Below, in pieces: positions 21,499 through 31,750 of a stretch of 64,000 nt of DNA. A program made the translations under genes and the position numbers. The DNA lies in the NCBI RefSeq assembly GCF_030063455.1, contig NZ_JASITB010000001.1:186001-250000 (forward strand), read 5' to 3'. The DNA is from Cryobacterium sp. PH31-O1 (lineage in GTDB: Bacteria > Actinomycetota > Actinomycetes > Actinomycetales > Microbacteriaceae). The notes below the pieces were generated by a model that was given only the letters and a program-made list of their open reading frames with translations, was not told the origin of the DNA and did not search any database. Every line of letters starts with the position of its first letter. The first letter of the stretch is position 1.

Positions 21499-23229
21499 AT
21501 GACCACGACCATCGCACCCGCCCCGCCACGTCCGGCAGCACCGGTCTCCACGTCGGCGGAACGCAAGGGCAACGTACTTGTCCGGTGGATTACCTCCACC
21601 GACCACAAGGTCATCGGGTACATGTACCTGATCACGTCCTTCATCTACTTCTGCATCGGCGGCGTCATGGCGCTGATCATTAGGGCCCAGTTGTTCGCGC
21701 CGGGCCTCGATGTGGTGCAGACCAAGGAGCAGTACAACCAACTCTTCACGATGCACGGCACGATCATGCTCCTGATGTTTGCTACGCCGCTCTTCTTCGG
21801 CTTTGCAAACTTCCTGGTTCCGCTGCAGATTGGCGCCCCCGACGTTGCGTTCCCGCGGCTGAACGCCCTCGCCTACTGGTTCTTCAACTTCGGCAGCCTG
21901 ATCGCCGTTTCTGGGTTCCTTACCCCGCAGGGTGCGGCCTCCTTTGGCTGGTTCGCCTACCAGCCCCTTGCCAGCACAACGTTCTCGCCTGGAGTCGGCG
22001 GAAACCTGTGGATGGTCGGCCTCGGACTCTCCGGTTTCGGAACCATCCTCGGCTCCGTGAACTTCATCACTACGATCATCACCATGCGCGCCCCTGGCAT
22101 GACGATGTGGCGCATGCCGATCTTCACCTGGAACTCGCTGATCACGTCGCTGCTCGCTCTCATGGTCTTCCCCGTGCTGGCCGCTGCTATGCTCGCCGCA
22201 GCATCCGACCGCATCTTTGGTTCGCACATTTACGATCCGGCCAACGGTGGCGCCATCCTCTGGCAGCACCTGTTCTGGTTCTTCGGCCACCCTGAGGTAT
22301 ACATCATCGCGTTGCCGTTCTTCGGTATCGTCTCCGAGGTCTTCCCGGTCTTTAGCCGCAAGCCGATGTTCGGCTACAAGACTCTGGTCTACGCGACCAT
22401 CTCCATCGCGGCGCTGTCTATCTCGGTGTGGGCGCACCACATGTATGTCACCGGCTCTGTACTGCTGCCGTTTTTCTCCCTCATGACGATGCTGATCGCG
22501 GTCCCGACCGGGGTGAAGATCTTCAACTGGATCGGCACCATGTGGCGCGGCTCCATTACTTTCGAAACTCCCATGATCTGGGCCATCGGTTTCCTCGTGA
22601 CCTTCACTTTTGGTGGTCTGACCGGAGTCATCCTGGCCTCACCGCCGCTCGACTTCCACGTGTCCGACACCTACTTCGTCGTCGCGCACTTCCACTACGT
22701 TGTCTTCGGCACCGTCGTCTTCGCTATGTTCAGCGGATTCTACTTTTGGTGGCCCAAATGGACCGGCAAGATGCTCAACGAAAGCCTTGGCAAGTGGCAC
22801 TTCTGGCTCCTGTTCATCGGTTTCCACACCACCTTCCTGATCCAGCACTGGCTGGGAGTCATGGGAATGCCGCGACGCTACGCGACGTATTCGCCCGAGG
22901 ACGGTTTCACCTGGATGAACCAGGTGTCCACCATCGGTTCCATGATCCTCGCCGTGTCAATGATCCCGTTCTTCCTGAACGTGTACATCACGGCTCGGAA
23001 GGCTCCGCTGGTGACCGTGAACGACCCGTGGGGCTATGGTTCCTCGCTCGAGTGGGCGACGTCCTGCCCGCCGCCGCGCCACAACTTCACTTCTATTCCG
23101 CGCATCCGCTCCGAGCGTCCCGCCTTCGACCTGAACCACCCCGAAGCCGGCGTACCCGTCGGTATCGGCCCCGGTAAGGATGCGCCCGACGCTGCGGTCT
23201 ACGACATCGACTCGAATCAGGTTAAGTAA
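21499..23229 (+). CDS. ctaD: Cytochrome c oxidase subunit I (aa3 type)
   Basis: The catalytic subunit with heme a and the heme a3-CuB site where oxygen is reduced. The 576-residue protein has 12 membrane helices. Visible signatures include the heme-a histidine segment [12 protein letters not shown], the CuB His-Tyr segment [12 protein letters not shown], the two-histidine WAHHMYVTG and the final heme-ligand region [10 protein letters not shown]. It starts 3 bp after ctaC and runs directly into ctaF. Confidence 0.97.
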   Translation: MTTTIAPAPPRPAAPVSTSAERKGNVLVRWITSTDHKVIGYMYLITSFIYFCIGGVMALIIRAQLFAPGLDVVQTKEQYNQLFTMHGTIMLLMFATPLFFGFANFLVPLQIGAPDVAFPRLNALAYWFFNFGSLIAVSGFLTPQGAASFGWFAYQPLASTTFSPGVGGNLWMVGLGLSGFGTILGSVNFITTIITMRAPGMTMWRMPIFTWNSLITSLLALMVFPVLAAAMLAAASDRIFGSHIYDPANGGAILWQHLFWFFGHPEVYIIALPFFGIVSEVFPVFSRKPMFGYKTLVYATISIAALSISVWAHHMYVTGSVLLPFFSLMTMLIAVPTGVKIFNWIGTMWRGSITFETPMIWAIGFLVTFTFGGLTGVILASPPLDFHVSDTYFVVAHFHYVVFGTVVFAMFSGFYFWWPKWTGKMLNESLGKWHFWLLFIGFHTTFLIQHWLGVMGMPRRYATYSPEDGFTWMNQVSTIGSMILAVSMIPFFLNVYITARKAPLVTVNDPWGYGSSLEWATSCPPPRHNFTSIPRIRSERPAFDLNHPEAGVPVGIGPGKDAPDAAVYDIDSNQVK

Positions 23230-23652
23230 ATGAAGACCAACGTCAACATCCTCTGGGTCCTCACCGCTTTCTTCGGAATTGTCACAGTCGTCTATGTTGC
23301 CTGGAACCTGCTCGACCCTAATCACGGAAAGATCGAGTGGGCCGGCACGTTCATGCTCGCCCTGTCGGCGCTGCTCGTGGCTTTCATAGCGTTCTATCTC
23401 GACAAGGTACGCGGCGCCCAGGGCGGCGAGCTGCCCGAGGACCGCCTCGATGGCAACGTCGATGACGGTGACCCCGAAATGGGGTTCTTTAGCCCGTGGA
23501 GCTGGTGGCCGATCTTCCTCGCAGCGTCCACCGCGCTGCTGTTCCTCGGCCTGGCTGTTGGCATCTGGATCTGCTTCATCGGGCTTGGTCTCGGTCTGGT
23601 CGCCCTCACCGGGTGGGTCTACGAGTACTACCGGGGCTTGTTCGCCCGCTAG
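23230..23652 (+). CDS. ctaF: Actinobacterial cytochrome c oxidase subunit IV
   Basis: A 140-residue membrane protein of the CtaF type found only in actinobacterial aa3 oxidases. Four hydrophobic segments lie around residues 8-28, 36-57, 90-108 and 110-130, with an acidic loop (PEDRLDGNVDDGDPEMG) in the middle and the conserved FFSPWSWWP before the third. Its ATG follows the ctaD stop with no gap, so translation is probably coupled. Confidence 0.94.
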   Translation: MKTNVNILWVLTAFFGIVTVVYVAWNLLDPNHGKIEWAGTFMLALSALLVAFIAFYLDKVRGAQGGELPEDRLDGNVDDGDPEMGFFSPWSWWPIFLAASTALLFLGLAVGIWICFIGLGLGLVALTGWVYEYYRGLFAR

Positions 23653-23666
23653 ACGTTTTCGCTAGT

Positions 23667-23700
23667 CGATACCGATCTCCCTTCGGGGAGGTCGGTATCG
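23667..23700. terminator. Hairpin terminator between ctaF and the RlmA gene
   Basis: A 15-bp stem CGATACCGATCTCCC / GGGAGGTCGGTATCG (one G-T pair) closes on the stable loop TTCG. It lies between the convergent ctaF and methyltransferase genes; there is no strong T tract, but the stem is strong on either strand. Confidence 0.8.
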
Positions 23701-23747
23701 TCGGTTAACGGAGTTCCTGAGCCTGATCAGCGCCTGATCAGGACCGG

Positions 23748-24572
23748 TCAGCGGCGACGGAACCCGAAGATGTCGAAGGCAACTGTGACCTGCCGATCAC
23801 AACCGACGGAGTCGACTGCAGCGGCACTGTCGGTGTGGTGCGCGGACGGGCCCATGCCGATGAGCGATGTCACCTCAGTCATCGACAACCGCACTGTGCG
23901 CTCAAGCTGGTCGTGCGACTCCAGGCTGAACCAGGCGGCAAGGCTCGTTGTCAGGTGTGCAGCCTTGTCAGCCTGCATTTGCACGGCAAGGCCCGACTCC
24001 CGCAGCTGCCACAGGTGGGACGGCTGCGGCACGACGACCAGCAGCAGGCCATCGGCCCGAAGCACACGGTGGAACTCTGCAGCGTTACGCGGTGCGAAAA
24101 CGTTCAGAATAATGTCGGCGGTCCCATCGCGCAGGGGGAGGGGCGACCAGACATCCGCTACCAGCCCGTCAACGCGATCGTCCGGCCGGATCGTGCGACC
24201 GACGGCGACGGGGGAGAGGTCCATGCCCAAGGCGCGCACGCCGCCTGATGGGGGCAGCGCCGCGCCCAGGTAGTAGCCGGTGCCGCACCCGACATCGAGG
24301 AGGCGCCGGGGGGATTCACCGGCGACACGGGTGCGGATGGCGTCGCGGAGCGGTTCGTACCATCCGGCGTCAAGAAACCGATCACGAGCATCGAGCATGG
24401 CCGCACTATCGCCGATGAACTTGCGCGGCCCGGTGAGCAGGTTGACGAATCCCCGCTTGTTGACGTCGAAGGAATGCCCACGTTCACACCCCAAAAGAAG
24501 ATGACCGCTGGGATGCAAGGGGAGAAAACAGTTCGGGCACCGAAGCCACTCCGATAACGTCTGGAGTGACAT
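23748..24572 (-). CDS. 23S rRNA (guanine-N1)-methyltransferase, RlmA/TlrB type
   Basis: A 274-residue SAM-dependent methyltransferase. The N-terminal zinc module has C12, C15, C29 and H33 (LRCPNC...GCERGHSFD), typical of RlmA family enzymes that methylate N1 of G745/G748 in 23S rRNA. It is followed by the conserved GFVNLL and GDSAAMLDARDRFLDAGWYEPL and the SAM motif LLDVGCGTGYYLG. In Gram-positive relatives (TlrB) the target is G748 and the modification can affect mycinosyl-macrolide susceptibility; which guanine is modified here cannot be told. It lies 24 bp downstream of qcrB on the same strand and may be co-transcribed. Confidence 0.85.
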   Translation of the reverse strand: MSLQTLSEWLRCPNCFLPLHPSGHLLLGCERGHSFDVNKRGFVNLLTGPRKFIGDSAAMLDARDRFLDAGWYEPLRDAIRTRVAGESPRRLLDVGCGTGYYLGAALPPSGGVRALGMDLSPVAVGRTIRPDDRVDGLVADVWSPLPLRDGTADIILNVFAPRNAAEFHRVLRADGLLLVVVPQPSHLWQLRESGLAVQMQADKAAHLTTSLAAWFSLESHDQLERTVRLSMTEVTSLIGMGPSAHHTDSAAAVDSVGCDRQVTVAFDIFGFRRR

Positions 24573-24596
24573 CGATGCCCGTTCTGTTGGTTTCTG

Positions 24597-26246
24597 CTAC
24601 TTGTCGGTAATCTCCGCGGGGTGATCGCCGTGGGCGTGATCAAGCTCGGGCTGCGTGACCGGGGTGATCCGATCTTCAAAGAACCAGCGAGACAGGCCGG
24701 CACGAACCTTCTCGGTCGCACCAATCTTGCCTTGGGCGTTGGGACGCAGCATGAGCGGCTTGAAGTCACTGTAGCTGACCAGCTTCCAACGCTCGTACTC
24801 GTCCACGGGCTGGTGCACCTCAACGAATTCGCCACCGGGAAGCCGAACGATACGGCCGGACTCGTAACCGTGCAGAACGATTTCGCGGTCCTTCTTCTGC
24901 AGGGCCAAGCAGACGCGTTTGGCGATGAAGAACGCGAGGAACGGGCCGAGCAGGGTAGTCGCCTGAAGGGTGTGGATGACCCCCTCCATGGTGAGGTGGA
25001 AGTGCGTTGCCATGATGTCCGATGATGCTGCTGCCCACAGCGACGCATAGAACGTGACGCCAGCTGCGCCGATCGCGGTACGAGTCGGTGCGTTGCGCGG
25101 GCGATCGAGAACGTGGTGCTCACGCTTGTCGCCGGTGATCCAGGCTTCGATGAAGGGGTAGATCATGACGGTAACGATGAACAAGCCGACAACGATCAGT
25201 ACCACGAGGATATTGAGCGAGTAGGTGTGGTTCAGCCAGACGAACTCCCAACCGGTCGGAATGAGCCGCATGGCACCGTCGGCGAAGCCGATGTACCAGT
25301 CGGGCTGGGTGCCGGCCGACACCGGTGAGGGGTCGTACGGGCCGTAATTCCAGATCGGGTTGATCGTGAAGAAGGAAGCGATGAGCATGACGACACCGAA
25401 CACGATGAAGAAGAAGCCACCGGCCTTGGCGGCGTAGACCGGGAGCACCGGGTAGCCGACAACATTCTGATTGGTGTGTCCCGCGGCCGGGTACTGGGTG
25501 TGCTTGTGCACGACGACGAACAAGAGGTGCATGGCGATCAAGGCGACAATGATGGCCGGCAATAAGAGGATATGCAGCGAGTACAACCGCCCGACAATGT
25601 CCGTGCCGGGAAATTCCCCACCGAACAGCAGGAAGGAGACCCAGGTGCCCACGACCGGGATTCCCTTGATCAGCCCGTCGATGATGCGCAGGCCGTTTCC
25701 GGAGAGCAGGTCGTCGGGGAGGGAGTATCCAGTGAAGCCTTCAGCCATGGCCAGGATGAAGAGGACGAAGCCAATGACCCAGTTGAGCTCTCGCGGCTTG
25801 CGGAACGCACCCGTGAAATAGATGCGCAGCATGTGCAGGCCGATGGCGGCTACGAACAGCAGGGCAGCCCAGTGGTGAACCTGACGCATGAGCAGGCCAC
25901 CGCGAATGTCGAACGATATGTCCATCGTCGAAGACATCGCGGCCGACATCGGGATTCCCTTGAGCGGCGCATAGGAGCCGTCGTAGACGACTTCGGCCAT
26001 GGAAGCCTGGAAGAAAAACGTCAGGAAAGAACCCGACAGCAAAATGATGACGAAGCTGTACAGTGCCACCTCGCCGAGGAGGAAGGACCAGTGATCGGGG
26101 AAGATTTTGCGACCAAGTTCTTTGACCGCACCTGAAATACTGGTGCGTTCGTCAATGTAATTGGCAGCGGATGCGGTGAAGCCTCCGGATTTCTTCACCC
26201 CGACTGCTTGATCCTCAGTGGATTCGCGGGTGGTTATCGTTGTCAT
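24597..26246 (-). CDS. qcrB: Cytochrome bc1 complex cytochrome b subunit
   Basis: The quinol-oxidising cytochrome b of the actinobacterial bc1-aa3 supercomplex. The 549-residue membrane protein has the heme-ligand helices (VHHWAALLFVAAIGLHMLR and LLLPAIIVALIAMHLLFV), the hydrophobic core of eight or more helices, and a long cytoplasmic C-terminal tail (about 430-549) typical of actinobacterial QcrB, with the PGGEFVEVHQPV segment. It overlaps qcrA by four bases (ATGA). Last respiratory gene in the leftward ctaE-qcrC-qcrA-qcrB unit. Confidence 0.96.
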   Translation of the reverse strand: MTTITTRESTEDQAVGVKKSGGFTASAANYIDERTSISGAVKELGRKIFPDHWSFLLGEVALYSFVIILLSGSFLTFFFQASMAEVVYDGSYAPLKGIPMSAAMSSTMDISFDIRGGLLMRQVHHWAALLFVAAIGLHMLRIYFTGAFRKPRELNWVIGFVLFILAMAEGFTGYSLPDDLLSGNGLRIIDGLIKGIPVVGTWVSFLLFGGEFPGTDIVGRLYSLHILLLPAIIVALIAMHLLFVVVHKHTQYPAAGHTNQNVVGYPVLPVYAAKAGGFFFIVFGVVMLIASFFTINPIWNYGPYDPSPVSAGTQPDWYIGFADGAMRLIPTGWEFVWLNHTYSLNILVVLIVVGLFIVTVMIYPFIEAWITGDKREHHVLDRPRNAPTRTAIGAAGVTFYASLWAAASSDIMATHFHLTMEGVIHTLQATTLLGPFLAFFIAKRVCLALQKKDREIVLHGYESGRIVRLPGGEFVEVHQPVDEYERWKLVSYSDFKPLMLRPNAQGKIGATEKVRAGLSRWFFEDRITPVTQPELDHAHGDHPAEITDK

Positions 26247-27316
26247 GCTCGCTCCCAGAAACTCGGGCCGACTGGTTCAGTGAAATCGCTCTGCGCGATC
26301 AGGTAGCCCTCAGCGTCCACGGCGATCGGGAGCTGGGGTAGTGCCCGTTTGGCCGGTCCGAAGATGACCTTGCAGTGGTTCTCAACGTCGAACTGCGACT
26401 GGTGGCACGGGCAAAGCAGGTGGTGCGTGTGCTGTTCGTAGAGCGCGACCGGGCACCCGACATGGGTACAGATCTTAGAATAGGCTACGATCCCGTCATA
26501 CGACCAGGACTTGCGGTCCTCTTCTTCGACGAGGTCATCCGGGTCCATGCGAATGAGCAGAACGGCGGCTTTCGCCTTTTCTTCCAGACGACCGTGGCCC
26601 ATCTCGGCCAAGCCCTCTGGAATGACGTGGAACGACGATCCGAGCGTGACATCCGCTGCCTTGATCGGGGTGCCACTGGGGTCCATGGTCAGGCGAACGC
26701 CCTTCTTCCACAGGGTTTCGTTGAGGAGAGCAACCGGGTCCTGGTCCATCGGGCCAAGACCACGAAACAATACGACGGCCGGGAGTGGAAAGACGACGAG
26801 GGCACCGATGAGGCTGTTGCGAATGAGCGTACGGCGACCGAAGCCCGATTCTTCATTGGCCTGCTGGAAGATCTCCACGGCGCGGGCCCGCACTGGCTCG
26901 GTTCCACGAACGGGGTGACGTTCGTCGACACCTTCATGATCACTCATGAGGGCCTTACCCCAGTGCACGGCTCCGATACCGATGGCGAGCAGCGCGAGAC
27001 TGAGACCGAGGCCGATGAAGAGGTTGTTCAAGCGAACAGAACCGGGATCTTCGGCGACGATCGGAAAGGCCATGTAGGCAGCGATGGCAAAAACGCTACC
27101 CACGATGGAGACGTAAAACAGCGTGTAAACGGCACGCTCAGCCTTGCGCTCTTCCTTGTGGTCAAGGTCGGTGATGCGCGGACGGTGCGGCGGGAATCCC
27201 GGATTGACCAGGGCATCCCGTGTAACGACGGCTGTGCTTGCGGCGGATGTCGCGAGCTGCGCGCCAGGCGAGTCGGCGGCGGTTACGTGCTCCGCGCCGT
27301 TATCGTCCTTGGCCAT
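26243..27316 (-). CDS. qcrA: Rieske iron-sulfur subunit of cytochrome bc1
   Basis: Transfers electrons from quinol to cytochrome cc through a 2Fe-2S cluster. The 357-residue protein has three membrane helices, two near residues 65-85 and 98-118 and one near 166-186 (the actinobacterial arrangement), and a C-terminal Rieske domain with CTHVGC (ligands C283, H285) and CPCHQS (ligands C302, H305); C288 and C304 should form the stabilising disulfide. Overlaps qcrB by four bases and lies 95 bp after qcrC. Confidence 0.96.
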   Translation of the reverse strand: MAKDDNGAEHVTAADSPGAQLATSAASTAVVTRDALVNPGFPPHRPRITDLDHKEERKAERAVYTLFYVSIVGSVFAIAAYMAFPIVAEDPGSVRLNNLFIGLGLSLALLAIGIGAVHWGKALMSDHEGVDERHPVRGTEPVRARAVEIFQQANEESGFGRRTLIRNSLIGALVVFPLPAVVLFRGLGPMDQDPVALLNETLWKKGVRLTMDPSGTPIKAADVTLGSSFHVIPEGLAEMGHGRLEEKAKAAVLLIRMDPDDLVEEEDRKSWSYDGIVAYSKICTHVGCPVALYEQHTHHLLCPCHQSQFDVENHCKVIFGPAKRALPQLPIAVDAEGYLIAQSDFTEPVGPSFWERA

Positions 27317-27411
27317 TGTTCTCCTTTGTGGGCTGTGTAAATACTCTGCACTCCGCTGCTGGGCGGCAATCGATCGGAACCGAATGCCGCGTCAACACCA
27401 GATACCGATGC

Positions 27412-28224
27412 TTAGTTTGATTTTGCGGTGATCCACACGGTGAGGGCAACGATTGCTCCCAGTCCGAAGATCCAGATGAAGAGGCCTTCGGCTACCGGCC
27501 CCAAGGAACCGAGAGCCAATCCGCCCGGAGACGGGTTGTCCTCGACGTACTTGAGGTACGTGATGATGTCGCGCTTGTCTTCGGGCGAGATATTCATGTC
27601 GTTGAAGACCGGCATGTTCTGCGGGCCGGTGATCATGGCCTCGTAGATGTGCTGGGCAGAGACGTTCTCGATTGCGGGGGCGAACTTACCCTCGGTTAGC
27701 GCGCCACCAGCGCCGGCGACGTTGTGGCACATGGCGCAGTTGATGCGGAACAGCTCGGCACCATTAGCAGAGTCACCCGCACTGTCCAGGAGCTCAGCGG
27801 CAGGAATCGCCGGGCCGGGTGCGAGCGACGCCACGTACGCTGCGAGAGCCGCTGTCTGCTCGGCGGTGAACTGAACGGGCTTCTTCTGCGCCTGCGGGCC
27901 CTGCATCTGCATCGGCATGCGGCCGGTACCGACCTGGAAGTCTACCGAGGCGGCGCCGACTCCGATCAGGCTGGGGCCTTCTGACGAGCCCTGAGCGCTG
28001 AGCCCGTGGCATGTGGCACAGTTCGCCGCGAAGAGCTTTTCACCCTGGGCGATGGTCTGCTGCGACGACGCATCCGTTGTGGCAATTGCGGTACTCGTAC
28101 TGAAAGCTGCGTAGGCGCCTCCGGTGAAGAGCAACCCGATGGCTATCAGTGCAACGCTGGCGAGAGGATGGCGACGACCGGCTTTGCGTGCCCGGCGTGC
28201 GCGAGGGGTTTTGATCTTGGTCAT
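27412..28224 (-). CDS. qcrC: Diheme cytochrome c subunit of cytochrome bc1
   Basis: Cytochrome cc bridges the bc1 complex to CuA of the oxidase without a soluble cytochrome c, a hallmark of actinobacteria. The 270-residue protein has a basic N-terminus, a signal/anchor helix (about 22-42), two CxxCH heme sites, CATCH (C69-H73) and CAMCH (C163-H167), and a C-terminal membrane helix (about 243-265). It lies between ctaE and qcrA on the leftward strand. Confidence 0.96.
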   Translation of the reverse strand: MTKIKTPRARRARKAGRRHPLASVALIAIGLLFTGGAYAAFSTSTAIATTDASSQQTIAQGEKLFAANCATCHGLSAQGSSEGPSLIGVGAASVDFQVGTGRMPMQMQGPQAQKKPVQFTAEQTAALAAYVASLAPGPAIPAAELLDSAGDSANGAELFRINCAMCHNVAGAGGALTEGKFAPAIENVSAQHIYEAMITGPQNMPVFNDMNISPEDKRDIITYLKYVEDNPSPGGLALGSLGPVAEGLFIWIFGLGAIVALTVWITAKSN

Positions 28225-28260
28225 GCTGAAAAGTCCGCTCCCGTTTCTAAGTTTGAACGT

Positions 28261-28890
28261 CTATTTGAGAACGTAGATGACCAGGAAGAGCCCGATCCAG
28301 ACGACGTCGACGAAGTGCCAGTAGTAGGAAACCACGATGGCGCTGGTGGCTTCCTTGTGGCCGAAGTTCTTGACCGCGAATCCGCGCCCAATCACAAGAA
28401 GAAAGGCCAGCAGGCCGGCTGTCACGTGGATGCCGTGGAAACCGGTTGTGATGTAGAACGCGGAACCGTACGCGTTGGAGGAGAGCGAAATCCCCTCCGA
28501 CACCAGGGTGGCGTATTCGAACACCTGACCGGTGACGAAGATGGCACCGAGCGCGTAGGTGAGGAAGAACCACTCGACCATGCCCCACTCACTCGGCTTC
28601 CAGCCGGTCGAGCGCGCCTGCAGCCGTTCGGCGGCAAACACTCCGAACTGGCAGGTCACCGAGGACGACACCAAGACGAGCGTGTTGATCAACGCAAAGG
28701 TGAAGTTGTGCTTATCGGCCTCGAAAAGCCACAGCTCGGGGGAGGTTGAACGGAGCGTGAAGTAGATAGCGAAGAGCCCCGCGAAAAACATCACCTCGCT
28801 GCCCAACCACACAATGGTGCCTACAGCCACGCTGTTGGGCCGGTTCACGACGGGCGCACTCGCCGTCTGAGTAATTGAGGTGCTGGTCAC
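28261..28890 (-). CDS. ctaE: Cytochrome c oxidase subunit III
   Basis: A 209-residue membrane protein of the heme-copper oxidase subunit III family, with five or more helices and the conserved [17 protein letters not shown] near the N-terminus and [11 protein letters not shown] later. The GTG at 28890 was chosen because the product then begins like other actinobacterial CtaE (TSTSITQT...); upstream codons give an unlikely leader. A CATAAT box ends six bases before the GTG, which suggests a leaderless mRNA. Heads the ctaE-qcrC-qcrA-qcrB unit, so the supercomplex genes are split into two convergent groups around the RlmA gene. Confidence 0.93.
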   Translation of the reverse strand: MTSTSITQTASAPVVNRPNSVAVGTIVWLGSEVMFFAGLFAIYFTLRSTSPELWLFEADKHNFTFALINTLVLVSSSVTCQFGVFAAERLQARSTGWKPSEWGMVEWFFLTYALGAIFVTGQVFEYATLVSEGISLSSNAYGSAFYITTGFHGIHVTAGLLAFLLVIGRGFAVKNFGHKEATSAIVVSYYWHFVDVVWIGLFLVIYVLK

Positions 28891-28896
28891 CCCTCC

Positions 28897-28902
28897 ATTA
28901 TG
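28897..28902 (-). promoter_or_regulatory. Candidate -10 element for a leaderless ctaE transcript
   Basis: On the minus strand CATAAT (one mismatch to TATAAT) sits six bases upstream of the ctaE GTG, putting the expected transcription start at or next to the start codon. The GGAGG between them is too close to the GTG to be a normal ribosome site. No good -35 is seen. Confidence 0.4.
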
Positions 28903-29033
28903 GCCGATATTCCCACAGGTTTTTCTCAATCAGGCGTGCAAGTGGGTGTTTTTGCCTGGTTTGGGTGGGCAATTTCGGTGCGCGGATGCCGTGAATTCGG
29001 GGGAGTTGGGCCCGTTCTCCTATGATCGGAATC

Positions 29034-30086
29034 ATGCTCGAATCGCAGTCCTGGCCAAACATCTTAAATTCCCTTCTTGACGGACGGGACTTGAGCGTGG
29101 CGGATGCTGCCTGGAGCATGGAACGGATCATGCTTGGCGAGGCATCTCCGTCTCAGTTGGGTGCCTTTTTGGTGGCTCTCCGTGCCAAGGGCGAGACGGT
29201 CGACGAGATTGTCGGATTTCGGGATGCGATTCTGGAACAGGCCGTTGTGCTGCCGGTGAACCCTATGGCGCTCGACATCGTCGGAACCGGTGGTGACCAG
29301 TTCGGCACGGTGAATATATCCACCATGGCCTCCATCGTGTGCGCGGCGGCGGGTGTGCCGGTTGTCAAGCACGGGAACCGTGCCGCCAGCTCCGCGTCCG
29401 GATCGTCGGACGTGCTCGGTCAATTGGGCATCGACCTGTCCAGGGATGCCACGCGTGTGGCGCAGGTGTTCAAGGAGACCGGGATCACCTTTGCCTACGC
29501 GGCGGCATTTCATCCCGGATTTCGACATGCAGCCCTCACCCGTAAGGAGCTGGGGATCCCCACCGTGTTCAACTACCTCGGACCGCTGTGCAATCCGGCG
29601 CGACCGGAGGCATCCGCTGTCGGTGTGGCCAGCCTCGACCGGGTACCGCTCTTTGTGGGTGTGTTCCAGACACGCGGAGCGACGGCACTGGTCTTTCGCG
29701 GCGATGACGGGCTCGACGAACTGACCACCACCGGGCACAGCCACGTCTGGGAGGTTTCCAGAGGACTGGTGACAGAACACGACATCGACCCGCGAGAACT
29801 TGGTATCAAACGTGCGCAGATCAGCGATTTGGTGGGCGGCTCACCCCAATACAATGCGGACGTCGTACACTCCGTTCTCGCCGGCGAGCCGGGTGCGATT
29901 CGCGACATCGTGTTGCTCAACGCCGCCGCCGGGCTCGTCGCCTTCGACCTGGCCAACGATTTCTCACAAATGCAGGTGGCCATCCTCGACCGATTTCGGG
30001 ACAAAATGGCCGTCGCCGCCGAAGCAATCGACTCCGGCGCGTCGACAGCCAAGTTGTCGGCGTGGATTGCGGCGACCCAGGTTTGA
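29034..30086 (+). CDS. trpD: Anthranilate phosphoribosyltransferase
   Basis: Joins anthranilate to PRPP in tryptophan synthesis. The 350-residue protein has the glycine-rich PRPP loop DIVGTGGDQFGT, the anthranilate-binding KHGNRAASSASGSSD, and FAYAAAFHPGFRH and FNYLGPLCNP segments of the family. Start at ATG 29034 (MLESQSWP) after GATCGGA; an ATG at 29022 would add four residues. It stands alone, unlinked to other trp genes in this window, as is usual in Micrococcales where trpD is found near the cytochrome genes. Confidence 0.94.
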   Translation: MLESQSWPNILNSLLDGRDLSVADAAWSMERIMLGEASPSQLGAFLVALRAKGETVDEIVGFRDAILEQAVVLPVNPMALDIVGTGGDQFGTVNISTMASIVCAAAGVPVVKHGNRAASSASGSSDVLGQLGIDLSRDATRVAQVFKETGITFAYAAAFHPGFRHAALTRKELGIPTVFNYLGPLCNPARPEASAVGVASLDRVPLFVGVFQTRGATALVFRGDDGLDELTTTGHSHVWEVSRGLVTEHDIDPRELGIKRAQISDLVGGSPQYNADVVHSVLAGEPGAIRDIVLLNAAAGLVAFDLANDFSQMQVAILDRFRDKMAVAAEAIDSGASTAKLSAWIAATQV

Positions 30087-30100
30087 TTCCGGGTCGCCGC
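30069..30100. terminator. Hairpin terminator over the trpD stop codon
   Basis: GCGGCGACCC (30069-30078) pairs perfectly with GGGTCGCCGC (30091-30100); the TGA of trpD is inside the 12-base loop. It lies between convergent trpD and glpK. No T tract follows on the plus strand. Confidence 0.55.
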
Positions 30101-30144
30101 AGGCGCTGATTGCTCCAGACTGATTCGGACAGCCAGGCGGCGCC

Positions 30145-31659
30145 CTACAGAACGTCTTCGTCGACCCAGTCGAACGTTTTAGTGACGGCCTTCTTCCAGT
30201 TGCGCAACTGGCGGCTGCGTTCGGCCTCGTCCATCTGGGGCGTCCACCGACTGTCTTCCTGCCAGTTGGTGCGCAGTTCGTCCAGACCGCTCCAGAAGCC
30301 GACCGCGAGGCCGGCGGCGTAAGCAGCGCCCAGGGCCGTCGTCTCGGCGACGACCGGTCGCACCACCGGAACACCGAGGATATCGGCCTGGAACTGCATG
30401 AGCAGGTTGTTCGCAATCATGCCGCCGTCGACCTTGATCTCGGTGAGGGGAACACCGGAGTCGGCGTTGACCGCATCGATCACTTCCCGAGTCTGGAATG
30501 CCGTTGCCTCCAGTGCCGCGCGGGCAATGTGGCCTTTGTTCACGTATCGGGTGAGGCCGACCAGGGCGCCGCGAGCATCGGACCTCCAGTACGGAGCGAA
30601 CAGTCCCGAAAACGCCGGCACGAAGTAGGCTCCGCCGTTATCGTCGACCGTCTTCGCCAGGCTTTCAATCTCAGCGGCCGAGCTAATCATGCCGAGGTTG
30701 TCGCGCATCCACTGCACCAGTGCCCCGGTCACGGCAATGGAACCTTCCAGAGCGTAGTGCGGAGCATCGTCGCCGAGTTTGTACCCCAGGGTGGTCAGGA
30801 GGCCGTTCTTGGAGTGCACGATCTCCGTTCCGGTGTTGAAGATCAGAAAGTTTCCCGTGCCGTAGGTATTCTTGGCTTCGCCCTGGTCAAACGCCGCCTG
30901 ACCGAACGTCGCCGCCTGCTGGTCACCGAGGATGCCTGCCACCGGCACTTCTCGTAACAGGCTCGAGGTGTGCGCGGTACCGTAGACCTCCGACGACGAG
31001 CGGATCGATGGCAGCATCGACTTGGGCACATCGAAAATTGCGAGAATCTCGTCGTCCCATTGCAGGGTCTCTAGATCCATGAACAGGGTGCGGCTCGCAT
31101 TGGTCACGTCGGTGGCATGCACGCCGCCGTCCACTCCGCCGGTCAGGTTCCAGAGCACCCAGGAGTCCGTGGTTCCAAAGAGCAGGTCGCCGGCGTCCGC
31201 CTTGGCCCTGGCACCTTCGACGTTTTCGAGGATCCAGACGATTTTTGTCCCCGAGAAGTAAGTAGCCAGTGGCAAGCCCACCTTCTTCTTGAACCGCTCG
31301 ACACCGCCGTCGGCGGCGAGGCGATCGACGATCGGCTGGGTGCGGGTGTCCTGCCAGACGATGGCGTTGTAGACGGGAACACCCGTCGTCTTATCCCAGA
31401 CCACGGCCGTTTCGCGTTGGTTAGTGATCCCAATGGCCCGGATATCGTGGCGGGTAAGGTTGGCCTTGGATAGAGCCTGCCCGATCACTTCACGGGTGTT
31501 GTCCCAGATCTCTTTCGGGTCATGCTCGACCCAGCCGGCCTGAGGAAAAATCTGTTCGTGTTCGAGCTGGCCGGTCGACACGATCGAGCCGGCCTTGTCG
31601 AAGATGATGGCGCGGGAACTGGTGGTTCCCTGATCGATGGCGAGAATGTAGTCAGTCAT
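30145..31659 (-). CDS. glpK: Glycerol kinase
   Basis: Phosphorylates glycerol to glycerol 3-phosphate with ATP. The 504-residue FGGY-family protein begins with the phosphate loop [10 protein letters not shown] and has the [13 protein letters not shown] segment, the second-domain [11 protein letters not shown] and [11 protein letters not shown] and the C-terminal [20 protein letters not shown]. Length is typical. It follows glpF on the same strand after about 90 bp, so uptake and phosphorylation are probably co-expressed. Confidence 0.97.
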   Translation of the reverse strand: MTDYILAIDQGTTSSRAIIFDKAGSIVSTGQLEHEQIFPQAGWVEHDPKEIWDNTREVIGQALSKANLTRHDIRAIGITNQRETAVVWDKTTGVPVYNAIVWQDTRTQPIVDRLAADGGVERFKKKVGLPLATYFSGTKIVWILENVEGARAKADAGDLLFGTTDSWVLWNLTGGVDGGVHATDVTNASRTLFMDLETLQWDDEILAIFDVPKSMLPSIRSSSEVYGTAHTSSLLREVPVAGILGDQQAATFGQAAFDQGEAKNTYGTGNFLIFNTGTEIVHSKNGLLTTLGYKLGDDAPHYALEGSIAVTGALVQWMRDNLGMISSAAEIESLAKTVDDNGGAYFVPAFSGLFAPYWRSDARGALVGLTRYVNKGHIARAALEATAFQTREVIDAVNADSGVPLTEIKVDGGMIANNLLMQFQADILGVPVVRPVVAETTALGAAYAAGLAVGFWSGLDELRTNWQEDSRWTPQMDEAERSRQLRNWKKAVTKTFDWVDEDVL

Positions 31660-31750
31660 TGGTACGAGTCCTTTTCTTTAGTCGTTCAGGAAACATGTTT
31701 TGTGCACGACAACGAACCGGTCCACTGGGGAACCGGCCCGTTGGTTCGGG

